Shown here: one piece after another, positions 1 to 6,983 of the stretch
Layout: every line of letters begins with the position of its first letter
How positions within the stretch are numbered: the first letter of the stretch is position 1
Assembly (NCBI GenBank): GCA_030667555.1
Contig: DAOUVR010000039.1
Coordinates: 1 to 8,413 of the forward strand
From: Dehalococcoidia bacterium
GTDB taxonomy: Bacteria > Chloroflexota > Dehalococcoidia > E44-bin15
Reading direction: 5' to 3'
DNA: 8,413 nt
Translations under genes and position numbers: made by a program
Notes under the pieces: generated by a model
Databases searched by the model: none
What the model saw: the letters and a program-made list of their open reading frames with translations, nothing else
What the model was told of the DNA's origin: nothing

Positions 1-444
1 CCGGAGTACTTCGTAGACGGCCCGGATGCGATGCACAAGGATAAGGGTAAGTGGGATACCTATATGCGCAAGGCCCTGGGCACTGTAGTGGAGAACCTTG
101 AGGACGACCTCATCGGGCAGTGGTCAAACTCACCCTGGGAGTCCGAGCACCGCAACTGGGGGCTCCTCGGTGGTGGCTGGTATACCACCCGCCACTGCTC
201 CGACCAGTGGTTTGAGAACCGCCCTCTGCCCGAGCTCTCTCGCTACCGCGTGCCGTTTATTGACGGGCTTTACCTTTGCCATCAGTCATCTGGCCACCCC
301 GGTGGTCTGTTCCTCATGGCAATACCATATAACCTGATGCACATCCTCATCGAGGACGGTATAGCCGAGCCTGGTGACTGGTGGTACCCATCGCCGTGGT
401 ATATACCGCAAGAGGGGAAGATATCGGCAACACCTCGTACATGA
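1..444 (+). CDS. FAD-dependent oxidoreductase, CrtI/phytoene dehydrogenase-like, C-terminal part (5' end outside window)
   Basis: The reading frame is open from base 1 to a TGA at 442-444, so this is the last 147 codons of a gene that begins upstream; the ATG at 31 is internal. It aligns without gaps to residues 419-564 of the complete gene at 641-2335, with about 13 differences and one extra C-terminal Thr. It carries the same C-terminal FAD-binding segment (IDGLYLCHQSSGHPGG), typical of phytoene-desaturase-like flavoproteins (COG1233 type), where this region closes over the isoalloxazine and is followed by a helix. It is notably aromatic (NWGLLGGGWYTT, GDWWYPSPWYIPQ). The Rossmann N-terminus is not in the window, so the family call rests on the neighbour. 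The substrate is unknown; carotenoid desaturation is only one of many activities in this family. Confidence 0.88.
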   Translation, partial: PEYFVDGPDAMHKDKGKWDTYMRKALGTVVENLEDDLIGQWSNSPWESEHRNWGLLGGGWYTTRHCSDQWFENRPLPELSRYRVPFIDGLYLCHQSSGHPGGLFLMAIPYNLMHILIEDGIAEPGDWWYPSPWYIPQEGKISATPRT

Positions 445-552
445 AGAAAGGAACTGAACATACTGAACTAAGAAAGGAGAGGGTGATATTCCATCAGAAC
501 AATTAAGTAGCGGTAGAATCATACAACACCACTCAATATGTGCTACGTAGCC

Positions 553-581
553 TTGACGTTCCTGTCGCCATATTGTATTTT
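553..581 (+). promoter_or_regulatory. candidate sigma70-type promoter for the gene at 641
   Basis: TTGACG at 553-558 (5 of 6 to the -35 consensus) is followed after exactly 17 bases by TATTTT at 576-581 (4 of 6 to -10). A perfect TATAAT lies at 594-599, but its best -35 (TTGTAT at 573-578) has a short 15-base spacer. Either could start a transcript in the 196-bp spacer between the two duplicated oxidoreductase genes. Nothing else was recognised in the spacer. This is motif matching only. Confidence 0.4.
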
Positions 582-630
582 ACAGTCATTCCGTATAATG
601 CGCTGGCTCATTATGGGATGCAGTTGTAAA

Positions 631-635
631 GGAGG
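631..635 (+). promoter_or_regulatory. ribosome binding site for the 641 gene
   Basis: GGAGG, five bases before the ATG at 641. It fixes this start, and the Rossmann fold motif begins only a few residues later, as expected. Confidence 0.8.
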
Positions 636-640
636 AATAC

Positions 641-2335
641 ATGAGTAAAGACGAAAGGTACGATGTAGTAATCGTGGGTGGTGGCCCAAATGGCGTCACC
701 GCAGCAGCCTATCTGGCCAAGAGTGGGCTTAGCGTGTGCGTCCTGGAGGAGAGGCCAGAGCTATTGGGAGGATGTGAGAATGTAGAGGTCGTACCAGGGG
801 TGCGTATAGACCCGCATATGACCTTTATGTATGCCGGAGCAGCCCCCGGTTTTGAGCAGCTTGAGCTATGGAAGTACGGCTTCCGTATGGCCTGGCACCA
901 GATGCAACCGGATGGCACGCCGGCTGCGCTAATATGGACTAGCGATGGACCGGTCACACCAACCCTTAAGGACCTCGATGGGTCACTGAGGCTGCAAGGC
1001 GCCCACCCCGACAATACGTACTGGAAAGACCTGCTGCGCGCCGTGTACTGGTGCCCGCCGCACCCTTCTGAAGTGGAGATAACGGCAGATAATGTCCCTT
1101 ATATGCAGGTCATCAAGCAGAACGCGCCGGAGATGTATACCGAGGAACTGCTCGAGATGAGCCAGTTTGACCTCATGGACGAGTATCTGGAAACCGAGTC
1201 CTACAAGGTGGCTCAGGGCATCATAGCCTGGTACTCAGGGGCCAGCCCCGAGTGGCAGGGTGTGGGCATCCCTGCCTACGCCGGAGCAGCGAACTTCTCC
1301 GTAGCTACCGGGTTGAGTATATCTCGCGGCGGCGCGCATACCTATGGCCACGCCGTTGTACGCTGTGCCCTTGCCCATGGGGCGGTAATGCGCACCTCCT
1401 GCCCTGTAGACGAGATCATCATCCGCGAGGGACGGGCAGTCGGAGTGCGCCTCAGGGATGACTCCGCTTTCGCTGAGAAAACGATCTGGGCCAACAAGGC
1501 GGTGCTCGCCAATGTGGAGATCAAGCACCTGTTTCAAGACCTCATCGGGCCGAAGCACGTCGATGTCGGCTTCATGCAGCGGATCAGGGACATCAGCCTC
1601 AAGGGCTCCAGTATCTATGTCTCCCACTTTCTGTTGAGTAAGCCGCCTCTCGTCCGCCCCAAGTTCAAAAACCCAGACCAGGGAGATAAGCGCCTTTTCT
1701 TCGGTGGATGTGGCCCCTGCGACTCGAGGGAGCTATACTTCGAGCACATAATGGATATCAATGGGCGCAAGTCATTCCCCTCTATGCCACCGGAAAAAGT
1801 GCCCTGGATCATGGTACCGCACGAGGAGGACGACTCGCGAGTCAGGCGCCCCGACAGCTACCTACTTTCTCCCTTCTACGTCATCGTTCCCCCGCCGGAG
1901 TACCTGGTTGAGGGCCCAGAGTCCATGCACAGAGAGAAGGACAAGTGGGACACCTATATGCGCAAGGCCCTGGGCACAGTGGTGGAGAACCTGGAGGACG
2001 ACCTCATCGGGCAGTGGTCGAATCCACCCTGGGAGTCAGAGCACCGCAACTGGGGGCTACTCGGTGGTGGCTGGTATACCACCCGCCACTGCTCTGACCA
2101 GTGGTTTGAGACCCGTCCTCTGCCCGAGCTTTCTCGCTACCGCGTCCCGTCCATTGACGGGCTTTACCTCTGCCATCAATCATCTGGCCACCCCGGTGGT
2201 CTGTTCCTGATGGCAATACCATATAACCTGATGCACATACTCATTGAGGACGGCCTCGTTGAGCCCGGTGACTGGTGGTACCCATCGCCGTGGTACATAC
2301 CGCAGGAGGGCAAGATATCGGCGGTACCTCGTTAG
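641..2335 (+). CDS. FAD-dependent oxidoreductase, CrtI/phytoene dehydrogenase-like
   Basis: Complete 564-aa protein. A dinucleotide-binding Rossmann motif sits at the N-terminus (YDVVIVGGGPNG, glycines at about 13-18, followed by the ribose-binding acid E36 in VLEERPE). A second segment typical of the family is near 228-260 (SRGGAHTYGHAVV, then VDEIIIREGRAVGV). The C-terminal FAD motif is at about 504-520 (SIDGLYLCHQSSGHPGG). Length is in the range of phytoene-desaturase-like proteins (about 490-560 aa). No signal peptide is visible, so it is probably cytosolic or loosely membrane-bound, as is usual when this family acts on hydrophobic substrates. It follows a near-identical tandem copy and precedes a divergent third member by 43 bp, probably in one operon. 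Family assignment is firm; substrate and direction (desaturation, isomerisation or reduction) cannot be read from sequence. Confidence 0.9.
   Translation: MSKDERYDVVIVGGGPNGVTAAAYLAKSGLSVCVLEERPELLGGCENVEVVPGVRIDPHMTFMYAGAAPGFEQLELWKYGFRMAWHQMQPDGTPAALIWTSDGPVTPTLKDLDGSLRLQGAHPDNTYWKDLLRAVYWCPPHPSEVEITADNVPYMQVIKQNAPEMYTEELLEMSQFDLMDEYLETESYKVAQGIIAWYSGASPEWQGVGIPAYAGAANFSVATGLSISRGGAHTYGHAVVRCALAHGAVMRTSCPVDEIIIREGRAVGVRLRDDSAFAEKTIWANKAVLANVEIKHLFQDLIGPKHVDVGFMQRIRDISLKGSSIYVSHFLLSKPPLVRPKFKNPDQGDKRLFFGGCGPCDSRELYFEHIMDINGRKSFPSMPPEKVPWIMVPHEEDDSRVRRPDSYLLSPFYVIVPPPEYLVEGPESMHREKDKWDTYMRKALGTVVENLEDDLIGQWSNPPWESEHRNWGLLGGGWYTTRHCSDQWFETRPLPELSRYRVPSIDGLYLCHQSSGHPGGLFLMAIPYNLMHILIEDGLVEPGDWWYPSPWYIPQEGKISAVPR
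1895..2335 (+). repeat. downstream arm of a tandem gene duplication (partner at 1-444)
   Basis: Bases 1895-2335 match bases 1-444 at very high nucleotide identity along the whole length, with no gap in the coding part and many identical stretches of 20 bases or more. Differences are mostly at third codon positions. The similarity ends at the stop codon: the sequence after 444 and that after 2335 are unrelated. This indicates gene duplication (or gene conversion) rather than a mobile element. The upstream limit lies outside the window. Confidence 0.9.
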
Positions 2336-2378
2336 TATAGAGAATAATCAAACAGACCGAATATGGAAGGAGTGTAAG

Positions 2379-4046
2379 ATGCCAACGACACAATGTGGTC
2401 AGACAAGAACAGAGCCAGGGAGGGGCCCTTTTGATGAGTTTCCCGTTGAGAGTGACTGGGACGTCGCTGTCATAGGAGGCGGTCCCAACGGGCTAATGTC
2501 GGCAGCCTACCTTGCTAAAGCTGGGTTGAAGGTCATCGTCCTCGAGCGCAGGCCGGAGGCTGGTGGTGGCTTGGCCACTGAGGAGATCCTCTTCCCTTGC
2601 TACTACACCCATCCGCATGTCCTGTACCACCTGATGGTGGACTACATGCCGGTACTAAAGGACTTCGACCTCGACATTCACAGCCTCGTCTGGATCAAAC
2701 CCAACTACCAGACAGGCATGGTATTCGAGGACGGCACGTCGCTGCTCCTGACCCGCATGATAGCAGATACGTGGGATTCCTTCGCCAAGCATTCGTTCAA
2801 GGATGCGGTTGCATTCGGCAAGCTGATTCGGACCTGGCAGGAAATCGTCAAGGACATTATCGGACCGCTTACCTACCTACCTGCGCAGTCTCCGGTGGAG
2901 CTGAGCGTCACTCTAAACCGCACCGACATCGGCCGCGAGATGCTGGAACTCGCTGAGCTTAGCCCGCTGGAAATCATATCCGATGCCTTTGAGAACGACA
3001 AAATCCGTGCTCTGTTGCTGTATGCCAGTTGCATGTGGGGACTTGACCCCAAGGAGAGCGGAATCGGTTTCTTTGTCCCCTTGCTTCTCGACCGTGGCAT
3101 GAACAAGTGCTACTGCTACGGCGGGTCGCACAAGTTTGCTGGCGCCCTGATACGGGAGATTGTCAAGGCGGGGGGGATAATTTTGGATGCCGCCGAGGTA
3201 TGCAAAGTCATCATGCAGAACGGTCGTGCTATCGGCGTCGAGACCACCGAGGGGCACACCATCCGAGCCAAGGCCATCATCTCCACTCTCGACCCCCACT
3301 CCACCTTTCTTGACCTTGTTGGCGGAGATAATCTGCCCGGAACGTTGAAGGAGTCGGTGGAGGGCTGGAAGTATGACAAGTGGAGCTACTACACACTGCA
3401 CGTTGCCACCAAGGAGCGCCCGCAATATGCCTGCGATGACCCCTGGGTCAGCGAGGCCTTCATGACTCTGTTCGGTATTGAGAGTACCGATCAACTCCTG
3501 GCCCATTGGGAGAGCGTTATAGCAGGCAAGTTGGGAGACAATTTTGGCGGGCATGCCACCTGCCAGACCTTCTTTGACCCATTCCTCAGCCGAATACCAG
3601 GCGACCATGTTTCCTTGTTCCAGATGCATGCCCCCTACGAAATCGAGGGCGGCTGGGACAAGCGAGGCAAGGAACTGGAGGAACAGATACTGGCCAAGTG
3701 GCAGAAGGCAGCCCCCAACATGACGCGGGATAACATCATTAAAAGCGTTTTCGAGACGCCGGTGGATATCGAGGTCCGTTTCCCGCAAATGCGCCGCGGC
3801 GCTATCAAGCACGGCGACTATAATCCTATGCAACTGGGCAATTTCCGTCCCAACACAGACTGCTCCGGCTGCGATACACCCATCGAGGGGCTATACGTGG
3901 GTGGTGTGTCCACCTACCCAGGCGGGCTGGTGCTGGGCGGGCCCGGCTACCTCGCTGCCAATAAAGTAGCCGAGGACCTGGGCGTTGCCAAGTGGTGGAA
4001 GCCTACGCGAGAGATGGAGCGGTACATCAAGACGTATATGGAATGA
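2379..4046 (+). CDS. FAD-dependent oxidoreductase, phytoene dehydrogenase-like, divergent paralogue
   Basis: A 555-aa protein. The ATG at 2379 is chosen because AAGGAG lies six bases upstream (2367-2372); the frame is open further upstream but would run into the preceding gene. After a polar 25-residue leader comes the Rossmann motif (WDVAVIGGGPNG, glycines 33-38) with acid E56 in IVLERRPE, then a GGSHKFAGAL segment at about 248 with the usual V..I...GRAIGVET strand pair, and the C-terminal FAD motif at about 501-520 (PIEGLYVGGVSTYPGG). It shares the superfamily layout with the gene at 641 but little sequence outside the motifs, so it probably has a different substrate or role in the same pathway. 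The 43-bp gap and shared strand suggest co-transcription. The exact reaction is unknown. Confidence 0.88.
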   Translation: MPTTQCGQTRTEPGRGPFDEFPVESDWDVAVIGGGPNGLMSAAYLAKAGLKVIVLERRPEAGGGLATEEILFPCYYTHPHVLYHLMVDYMPVLKDFDLDIHSLVWIKPNYQTGMVFEDGTSLLLTRMIADTWDSFAKHSFKDAVAFGKLIRTWQEIVKDIIGPLTYLPAQSPVELSVTLNRTDIGREMLELAELSPLEIISDAFENDKIRALLLYASCMWGLDPKESGIGFFVPLLLDRGMNKCYCYGGSHKFAGALIREIVKAGGIILDAAEVCKVIMQNGRAIGVETTEGHTIRAKAIISTLDPHSTFLDLVGGDNLPGTLKESVEGWKYDKWSYYTLHVATKERPQYACDDPWVSEAFMTLFGIESTDQLLAHWESVIAGKLGDNFGGHATCQTFFDPFLSRIPGDHVSLFQMHAPYEIEGGWDKRGKELEEQILAKWQKAAPNMTRDNIIKSVFETPVDIEVRFPQMRRGAIKHGDYNPMQLGNFRPNTDCSGCDTPIEGLYVGGVSTYPGGLVLGGPGYLAANKVAEDLGVAKWWKPTREMERYIKTYME

Positions 4047-4130
4047 GCCTGAGGGCCGAGAGCCCTGGAGGTAGGGTACTAGGGAGGTGGCGGAAAAGAA
4101 TAAGCTACATAATACGGGGGATTAGGCAAA

Positions 4131-4427
4131 GTGAGAGTATGGTCAAAAGGGCTAGGAAAACAAGCGCTAAATCTGGACTTCGGCAAATGCGATGTAGTCT
4201 GGGAGGGGAATGAGGTCTTAGTCAAAGGCATTCTCCGAAATGGTGGAACCATCTGGAACGCTAGGGTGACTTTCACCAAGGGAGACCTTCCCGGGCTCAT
4301 GCATCTTGTCTTTTCATTCGCTATGATGCGTCACCTCATAATCAACTTCATCAGCTTCTTTACCTTTGTGCGCGACAAGTTCATTTTGAGGCGTATGGGA
4401 CTGAAACCGAAGGAGAGCAGTAAATGA
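4131..4427 (+). CDS. small uncharacterised protein, paralogue A (GTG start)
   Basis: A 98-aa protein I cannot assign to a family. The start is GTG at 4131: an in-frame stop at 4110-4112 excludes a longer product, GGGGGA lies nine bases upstream, and the first residues (MRVWSKGLGKQ) match the start of the next gene. Visible layout: residues 1-50 alternate polar and hydrophobic residues like beta strands; about 53-80 is strongly hydrophobic with few charges (a membrane segment or buried helix); the tail is basic (RDKFILRRMGLKPKES). It lies 84 bp after the oxidoreductase and 34 bp before its paralogue, so is likely in the same operon. Conservation between the two copies at the protein level, despite divergent third positions, argues that it is translated. 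A lipid-facing accessory or small substrate-binding protein is possible but speculative. Confidence 0.72.
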   Translation: MRVWSKGLGKQALNLDFGKCDVVWEGNEVLVKGILRNGGTIWNARVTFTKGDLPGLMHLVFSFAMMRHLIINFISFFTFVRDKFILRRMGLKPKESSK

Positions 4428-4461
4428 GCAGTGACTTACAATACTATAGGAAACTACAAAA

Positions 4462-4764
4462 ATGAGAGTATGGTCACAAGGACTGGGAAAGCAAGAGCTA
4501 GTTCTAGAGTTCGCCAAGAGTAACGTAACGCGGGAGGAGGGTAAGATATTCGTTAGAGGCATCGTACAGGAACCGGTCAACTGGCAATTTGAGATAGTAA
4601 TATACAAGGAAGATATACCGGGGTTCTATCATGTCTTGTTCTCAATTGCCGTGGTGCGCTTCTCCCTGAAGAACTTAAAGGATATATTCAAGTTCATTAA
4701 CGACAAGTTTATCATGAGGCGGATGGGGTTCAAACCGAGTGAGAGCAAGAGCGCAAGTTCATGA
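4462..4764 (+). CDS. small uncharacterised protein, paralogue B
   Basis: A 100-aa protein starting at ATG 4462, with a weak AGGA ten bases upstream. It is about 45% identical to the 98-aa protein before it (about 44 of 97 positions by hand, one gap). Shared blocks are MRVWS.GLGKQ at the N-terminus, a V.GI segment at 31-34, D.PG..H near 51-58, and the tail DKFI.RRMG.KP.ES. The region corresponding to the hydrophobic stretch of paralogue A is here more amphipathic (FSLKNLKDIFKFIN), so a true transmembrane span is less likely and surface or lipid contact more likely. It ends inside the hairpin of an intrinsic terminator, so it is the last gene of its operon. Function unknown; no cysteine or obvious catalytic motif is shared by the two copies. 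Confidence 0.75.
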   Translation: MRVWSQGLGKQELVLEFAKSNVTREEGKIFVRGIVQEPVNWQFEIVIYKEDIPGFYHVLFSIAVVRFSLKNLKDIFKFINDKFIMRRMGFKPSESKSASS

Positions 4765-4788
4765 GAAGCGCTTTGCTCTCCTTTTCTT
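4741..4788 (+). terminator. intrinsic terminator closing the oxidoreductase/small-protein operon
   Basis: GAGAGCAAGAGCGC (4741-4754) pairs with GCGCTTTGCTCTC (4768-4780): a 13-bp stem with one bulged G and a 13-base loop. A T-rich tail, CTTTTCTT, follows at 4781-4788. The stop codon of paralogue B (4762-4764) is inside the loop, so the last codons of the gene form the left arm of the stem. Confidence 0.8.
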
Positions 4789-4808
4789 GGTAGACTGGAA
4801 ACTGGATA

Positions 4809-4822
4809 GATTGGTACCAATC
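4809..4822. promoter_or_regulatory. perfect 14-bp palindrome, possible operator
   Basis: GATTGGTACCAATC is its own reverse complement. It lies in the 224-bp spacer between the terminator and the AOR-family gene, where regulatory sites for the downstream unit would be expected. A second, imperfect palindrome (TCTGGATATCTAGA, 4831-4844, one mismatched pair) follows nine bases later. No regulator gene is in the window, so binding is inference. Confidence 0.35.
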
Positions 4823-4867
4823 AGCTCAAGTCTGGATATCTAGACGTGCGGCTGTTTGAGAATGTAG

Positions 4868-4898
4868 TTGCCCAATTTATTGGGCAGCGTCTTATATT
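4868..4898 (+). promoter_or_regulatory. candidate promoter overlapping an inverted repeat, upstream of the AOR-family gene
   Basis: The inverted repeat TGCCCAA-TTTA-TTGGGCA (7-bp arms, 4869-4886) lies between a weak -35 (TTGCCC, 4868-4873, 4 of 6) and a good -10 (TATATT, 4893-4898, 5 of 6); the spacer is 19 bases, slightly long. This geometry fits a repressor operator over a promoter giving a leader of about 85 bases before the ATG at 4989. The repeat could instead act as a hairpin in a transcript coming from further upstream. Motif evidence only. Confidence 0.35.
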
Positions 4899-4988
4899 GT
4901 CAATAGTGTATTGATCAGGCAACTACGAAAATTGGAAGGTGAGGCTCTCCAAACACCCTCAAAACCAAAACACGGAAAAGAGGCGAAA

Positions 4989-6863
4989 ATGGATGGATAT
5001 GCGGGCACAATACTAACGGTTAATTTAAGCAACGGAAAGGTGACCAAGGAGCCACTCAGAGACGATCTGGTGCGGGACTACATCGGTGGCGAAGGTTTTG
5101 GTACTCGGTTGCTATGGGAAAGAGTGAAGCCGGGGATAGACCCTCTGTCCCCTGAGAATGTATTAATACTATCAACCACTGCCTTCAGTGGCTCGGTATT
5201 CCCTCCCGGCTCGCGAACCATCCTGAACTATAAATCACCGCTTACGGGAGGCTACGGGCAGAATGGTATGGGGGGGTCCTTTGCTCCACATCTCAAGTTT
5301 GCCGGCTATGATGTGCTAGTTGTTGAAGGAAAAGCGGACAAGCCGGTTTACATCTTCATAGATAATGAGGATGTGGAGATCAGGGACGCCACGCATCTGT
5401 GGGGAAAGCTGGGAGGGGAGACAGACACATTACTGGAAGATGAGATAGGCGATACCAACATCGAAATCATTCGTATTGGCCCGCCAGGGGAGAACTTGAA
5501 CCGGCTGGCGTGTATGACCGCGGGATATAATCGTGCCTTTGGTAAGGGGGGTAATGGAGCGGTGGCGGGGTCGAAGAACCTCAAGGCAATCGTCGTGCGG
5601 GGCAGAGGTAGCATCCCTGCTCACGACCCGGCACACCTGAAGGATGTGGGCACGAAAGTTTTTCAGAATTGTAAACAGGGCGTAGGAGCTATGGTACTGG
5701 ACAGCCAAATCCATTTCCTCAGCGCGCCTTACGCCATGACTATGGGCATCCCATCGCGTCACTTTCAGCAGGCTGATTGGGAACGGTGGGCAAATCTATA
5801 CTGGGACCCAATAAGGGACCAGCTCTATACCGGTGAAGACTATTATTGCTGGAGTTGCCCTGTAAAAAGCGGAAAGGTTCTGTCGCCAAAGAAAGGTCCC
5901 TATCAAGGTCACAAGGTTGATGCAAAAGTCGAGGCAGTTTGGTCCTGGGGCTATAACTTGCTAATAGATGACCTGGACGTGCTCTGCGAGATTTTCTACC
6001 GCTGTGCTCAAAATGGCGTTGATATCAATGGCAGTGCCGAGTGGGCAGGATGGCTTGCCGAATGCCAGGAGCGGGGTATCCTCACCCCTAAGGATTGCGG
6101 AGGACTGGAGGTAAAATTTGGTGATGGCGAGTCCTGCCTCAGGCTACTGGATGCCATTTTTGCCCGTGAAGGCTTCGGGGACATATTGGCTGAGGGGCCA
6201 AAGATAGCGGCTGAAAAAGTGGGTAAAGGAACGGAGAAATACGTCATGCACTCCAAAGGCTCGCCACTGGAAGCTGAGGAGTTCAGAGCTGACAAGGCTC
6301 TTCTGCTTGGCACCGCTACTCAGGAGAGAGGCGGGAGCGTGAATAAGAATTGGACCTACGCCGTTACTTACGGCAACTATCTTCAGTCAGATGTTACCGG
6401 GCTTACGGAAAAGCCCGATCCGCTGGAAGAGAAAGGTATCGCAAAGTGGTTCAAGCCTTTTAAAGAGGCGGTCCCAGGAATTCTGAACACCATGGGAGGC
6501 TGCGTCATTCTCTGGTGGATGGGAGGGTTTAGTTGTTCTGATTGCTTGGAAGGATATAAATGTTTAACTGGACGTGACGTCAGCATGAAGGAAGGACTCA
6601 AGGTTGGTGAAAGGACTATCAATCTGGCAAGGGCATTCAATGCCAGAGAGGGCATTGGCAGGAAAGATGATACCATGCCAGAAAGGATTCTCACCGAACC
6701 GGTAAAGGGAGGTCCGACGGACGGTGCCCGGGTAGAGGACTTCGATGCCATGCTTGATGAGTACTACACCGAGTGCGGATGGGACGTTGAAGCTGGATGG
6801 CCCACTCGGGCCAAGCTTGAGGAACTGGGGTTGAAGGACGCCGCAGACCAACTGTATAAATAG
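4989..6863 (+). CDS. aldehyde:ferredoxin oxidoreductase-family tungstoenzyme with altered cluster and active-site residues
   Basis: A 624-aa protein with both AOR-family domains. The ATG at 4989 is chosen over TTG at 4911 because GAGG lies five bases upstream and MDGYAGTILTVNLSNG is the usual family start. N-terminal signatures are YIGGEGFGTRLL, the SPLTGG..GQNGMGG segment, IGPPGEN and GKGGNGAVAGSKNLKAI (185-201), which in known members hold the tungsto-bispyranopterin. The cluster motif is C287-x2-C290-x3-S294, where the family has CX2CX3C; possible fourth ligands are C519 and C525. The second pterin motif reads AQNGVD (340-345) rather than DxxGLD. E315 fits the active-site Glu of the Pyrococcus enzyme, while its His aligns with V451 (RGGSV). 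The family includes aldehyde oxidoreductases and the BamB subunit of class II benzoyl-CoA reductase; this is a divergent member, substrate unknown. An acyl-CoA dehydrogenase follows after 127 bp. Cytosolic, with no signal peptide. Confidence 0.88.
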   Translation: MDGYAGTILTVNLSNGKVTKEPLRDDLVRDYIGGEGFGTRLLWERVKPGIDPLSPENVLILSTTAFSGSVFPPGSRTILNYKSPLTGGYGQNGMGGSFAPHLKFAGYDVLVVEGKADKPVYIFIDNEDVEIRDATHLWGKLGGETDTLLEDEIGDTNIEIIRIGPPGENLNRLACMTAGYNRAFGKGGNGAVAGSKNLKAIVVRGRGSIPAHDPAHLKDVGTKVFQNCKQGVGAMVLDSQIHFLSAPYAMTMGIPSRHFQQADWERWANLYWDPIRDQLYTGEDYYCWSCPVKSGKVLSPKKGPYQGHKVDAKVEAVWSWGYNLLIDDLDVLCEIFYRCAQNGVDINGSAEWAGWLAECQERGILTPKDCGGLEVKFGDGESCLRLLDAIFAREGFGDILAEGPKIAAEKVGKGTEKYVMHSKGSPLEAEEFRADKALLLGTATQERGGSVNKNWTYAVTYGNYLQSDVTGLTEKPDPLEEKGIAKWFKPFKEAVPGILNTMGGCVILWWMGGFSCSDCLEGYKCLTGRDVSMKEGLKVGERTINLARAFNAREGIGRKDDTMPERILTEPVKGGPTDGARVEDFDAMLDEYYTECGWDVEAGWPTRAKLEELGLKDAADQLYK

Positions 6864-6978
6864 AGAGAGCATGAAGAGGACTTGTTTCTAATTCCGCAGC
6901 CAAGCTTTATGCCGAGCGAGGTGGTGCTCATGAAAGGCAAGGGTCTCAAGCAGGCTCAATTACAATCAGGCAAAAAAA

Positions 6979-6983
6979 GGAGG
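6979..6983 (+). promoter_or_regulatory. ribosome binding site for the acyl-CoA dehydrogenase
   Basis: GGAGG within an A-rich stretch, seven bases before the ATG at 6991; a strong site that decides the start over the later ATG at 7030. No promoter or terminator stood out in the 127-bp gap after the AOR-family gene, so co-transcription is the simplest reading. Confidence 0.8.

Noticed and set aside
441..506. 21-codon open frame overlapping the stop codon of the first gene (ATGA)
   Set aside because: Too short to support, with no recognisable features and no counterpart after the duplicate gene at 2335.
2913..3833. Long open frame of 306 codons on the minus strand
   Set aside because: It lies entirely antisense within the 2379-4046 oxidoreductase, has no recognisable motif, and is explained by codon bias of the sense gene.
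4052..4066. Small hairpin AGGGC-CGAGA-GCCCT after the third oxidoreductase
   Set aside because: The stem is only 5 bp and no T-run follows, so it is not a credible terminator between genes that look co-transcribed.
4911..4988. TTG start giving a 26-residue extension of the AOR-family protein
   Set aside because: There is no Shine-Dalgarno site before it, and family members normally begin at the GYAG.IL.VNL segment just after the ATG at 4989.
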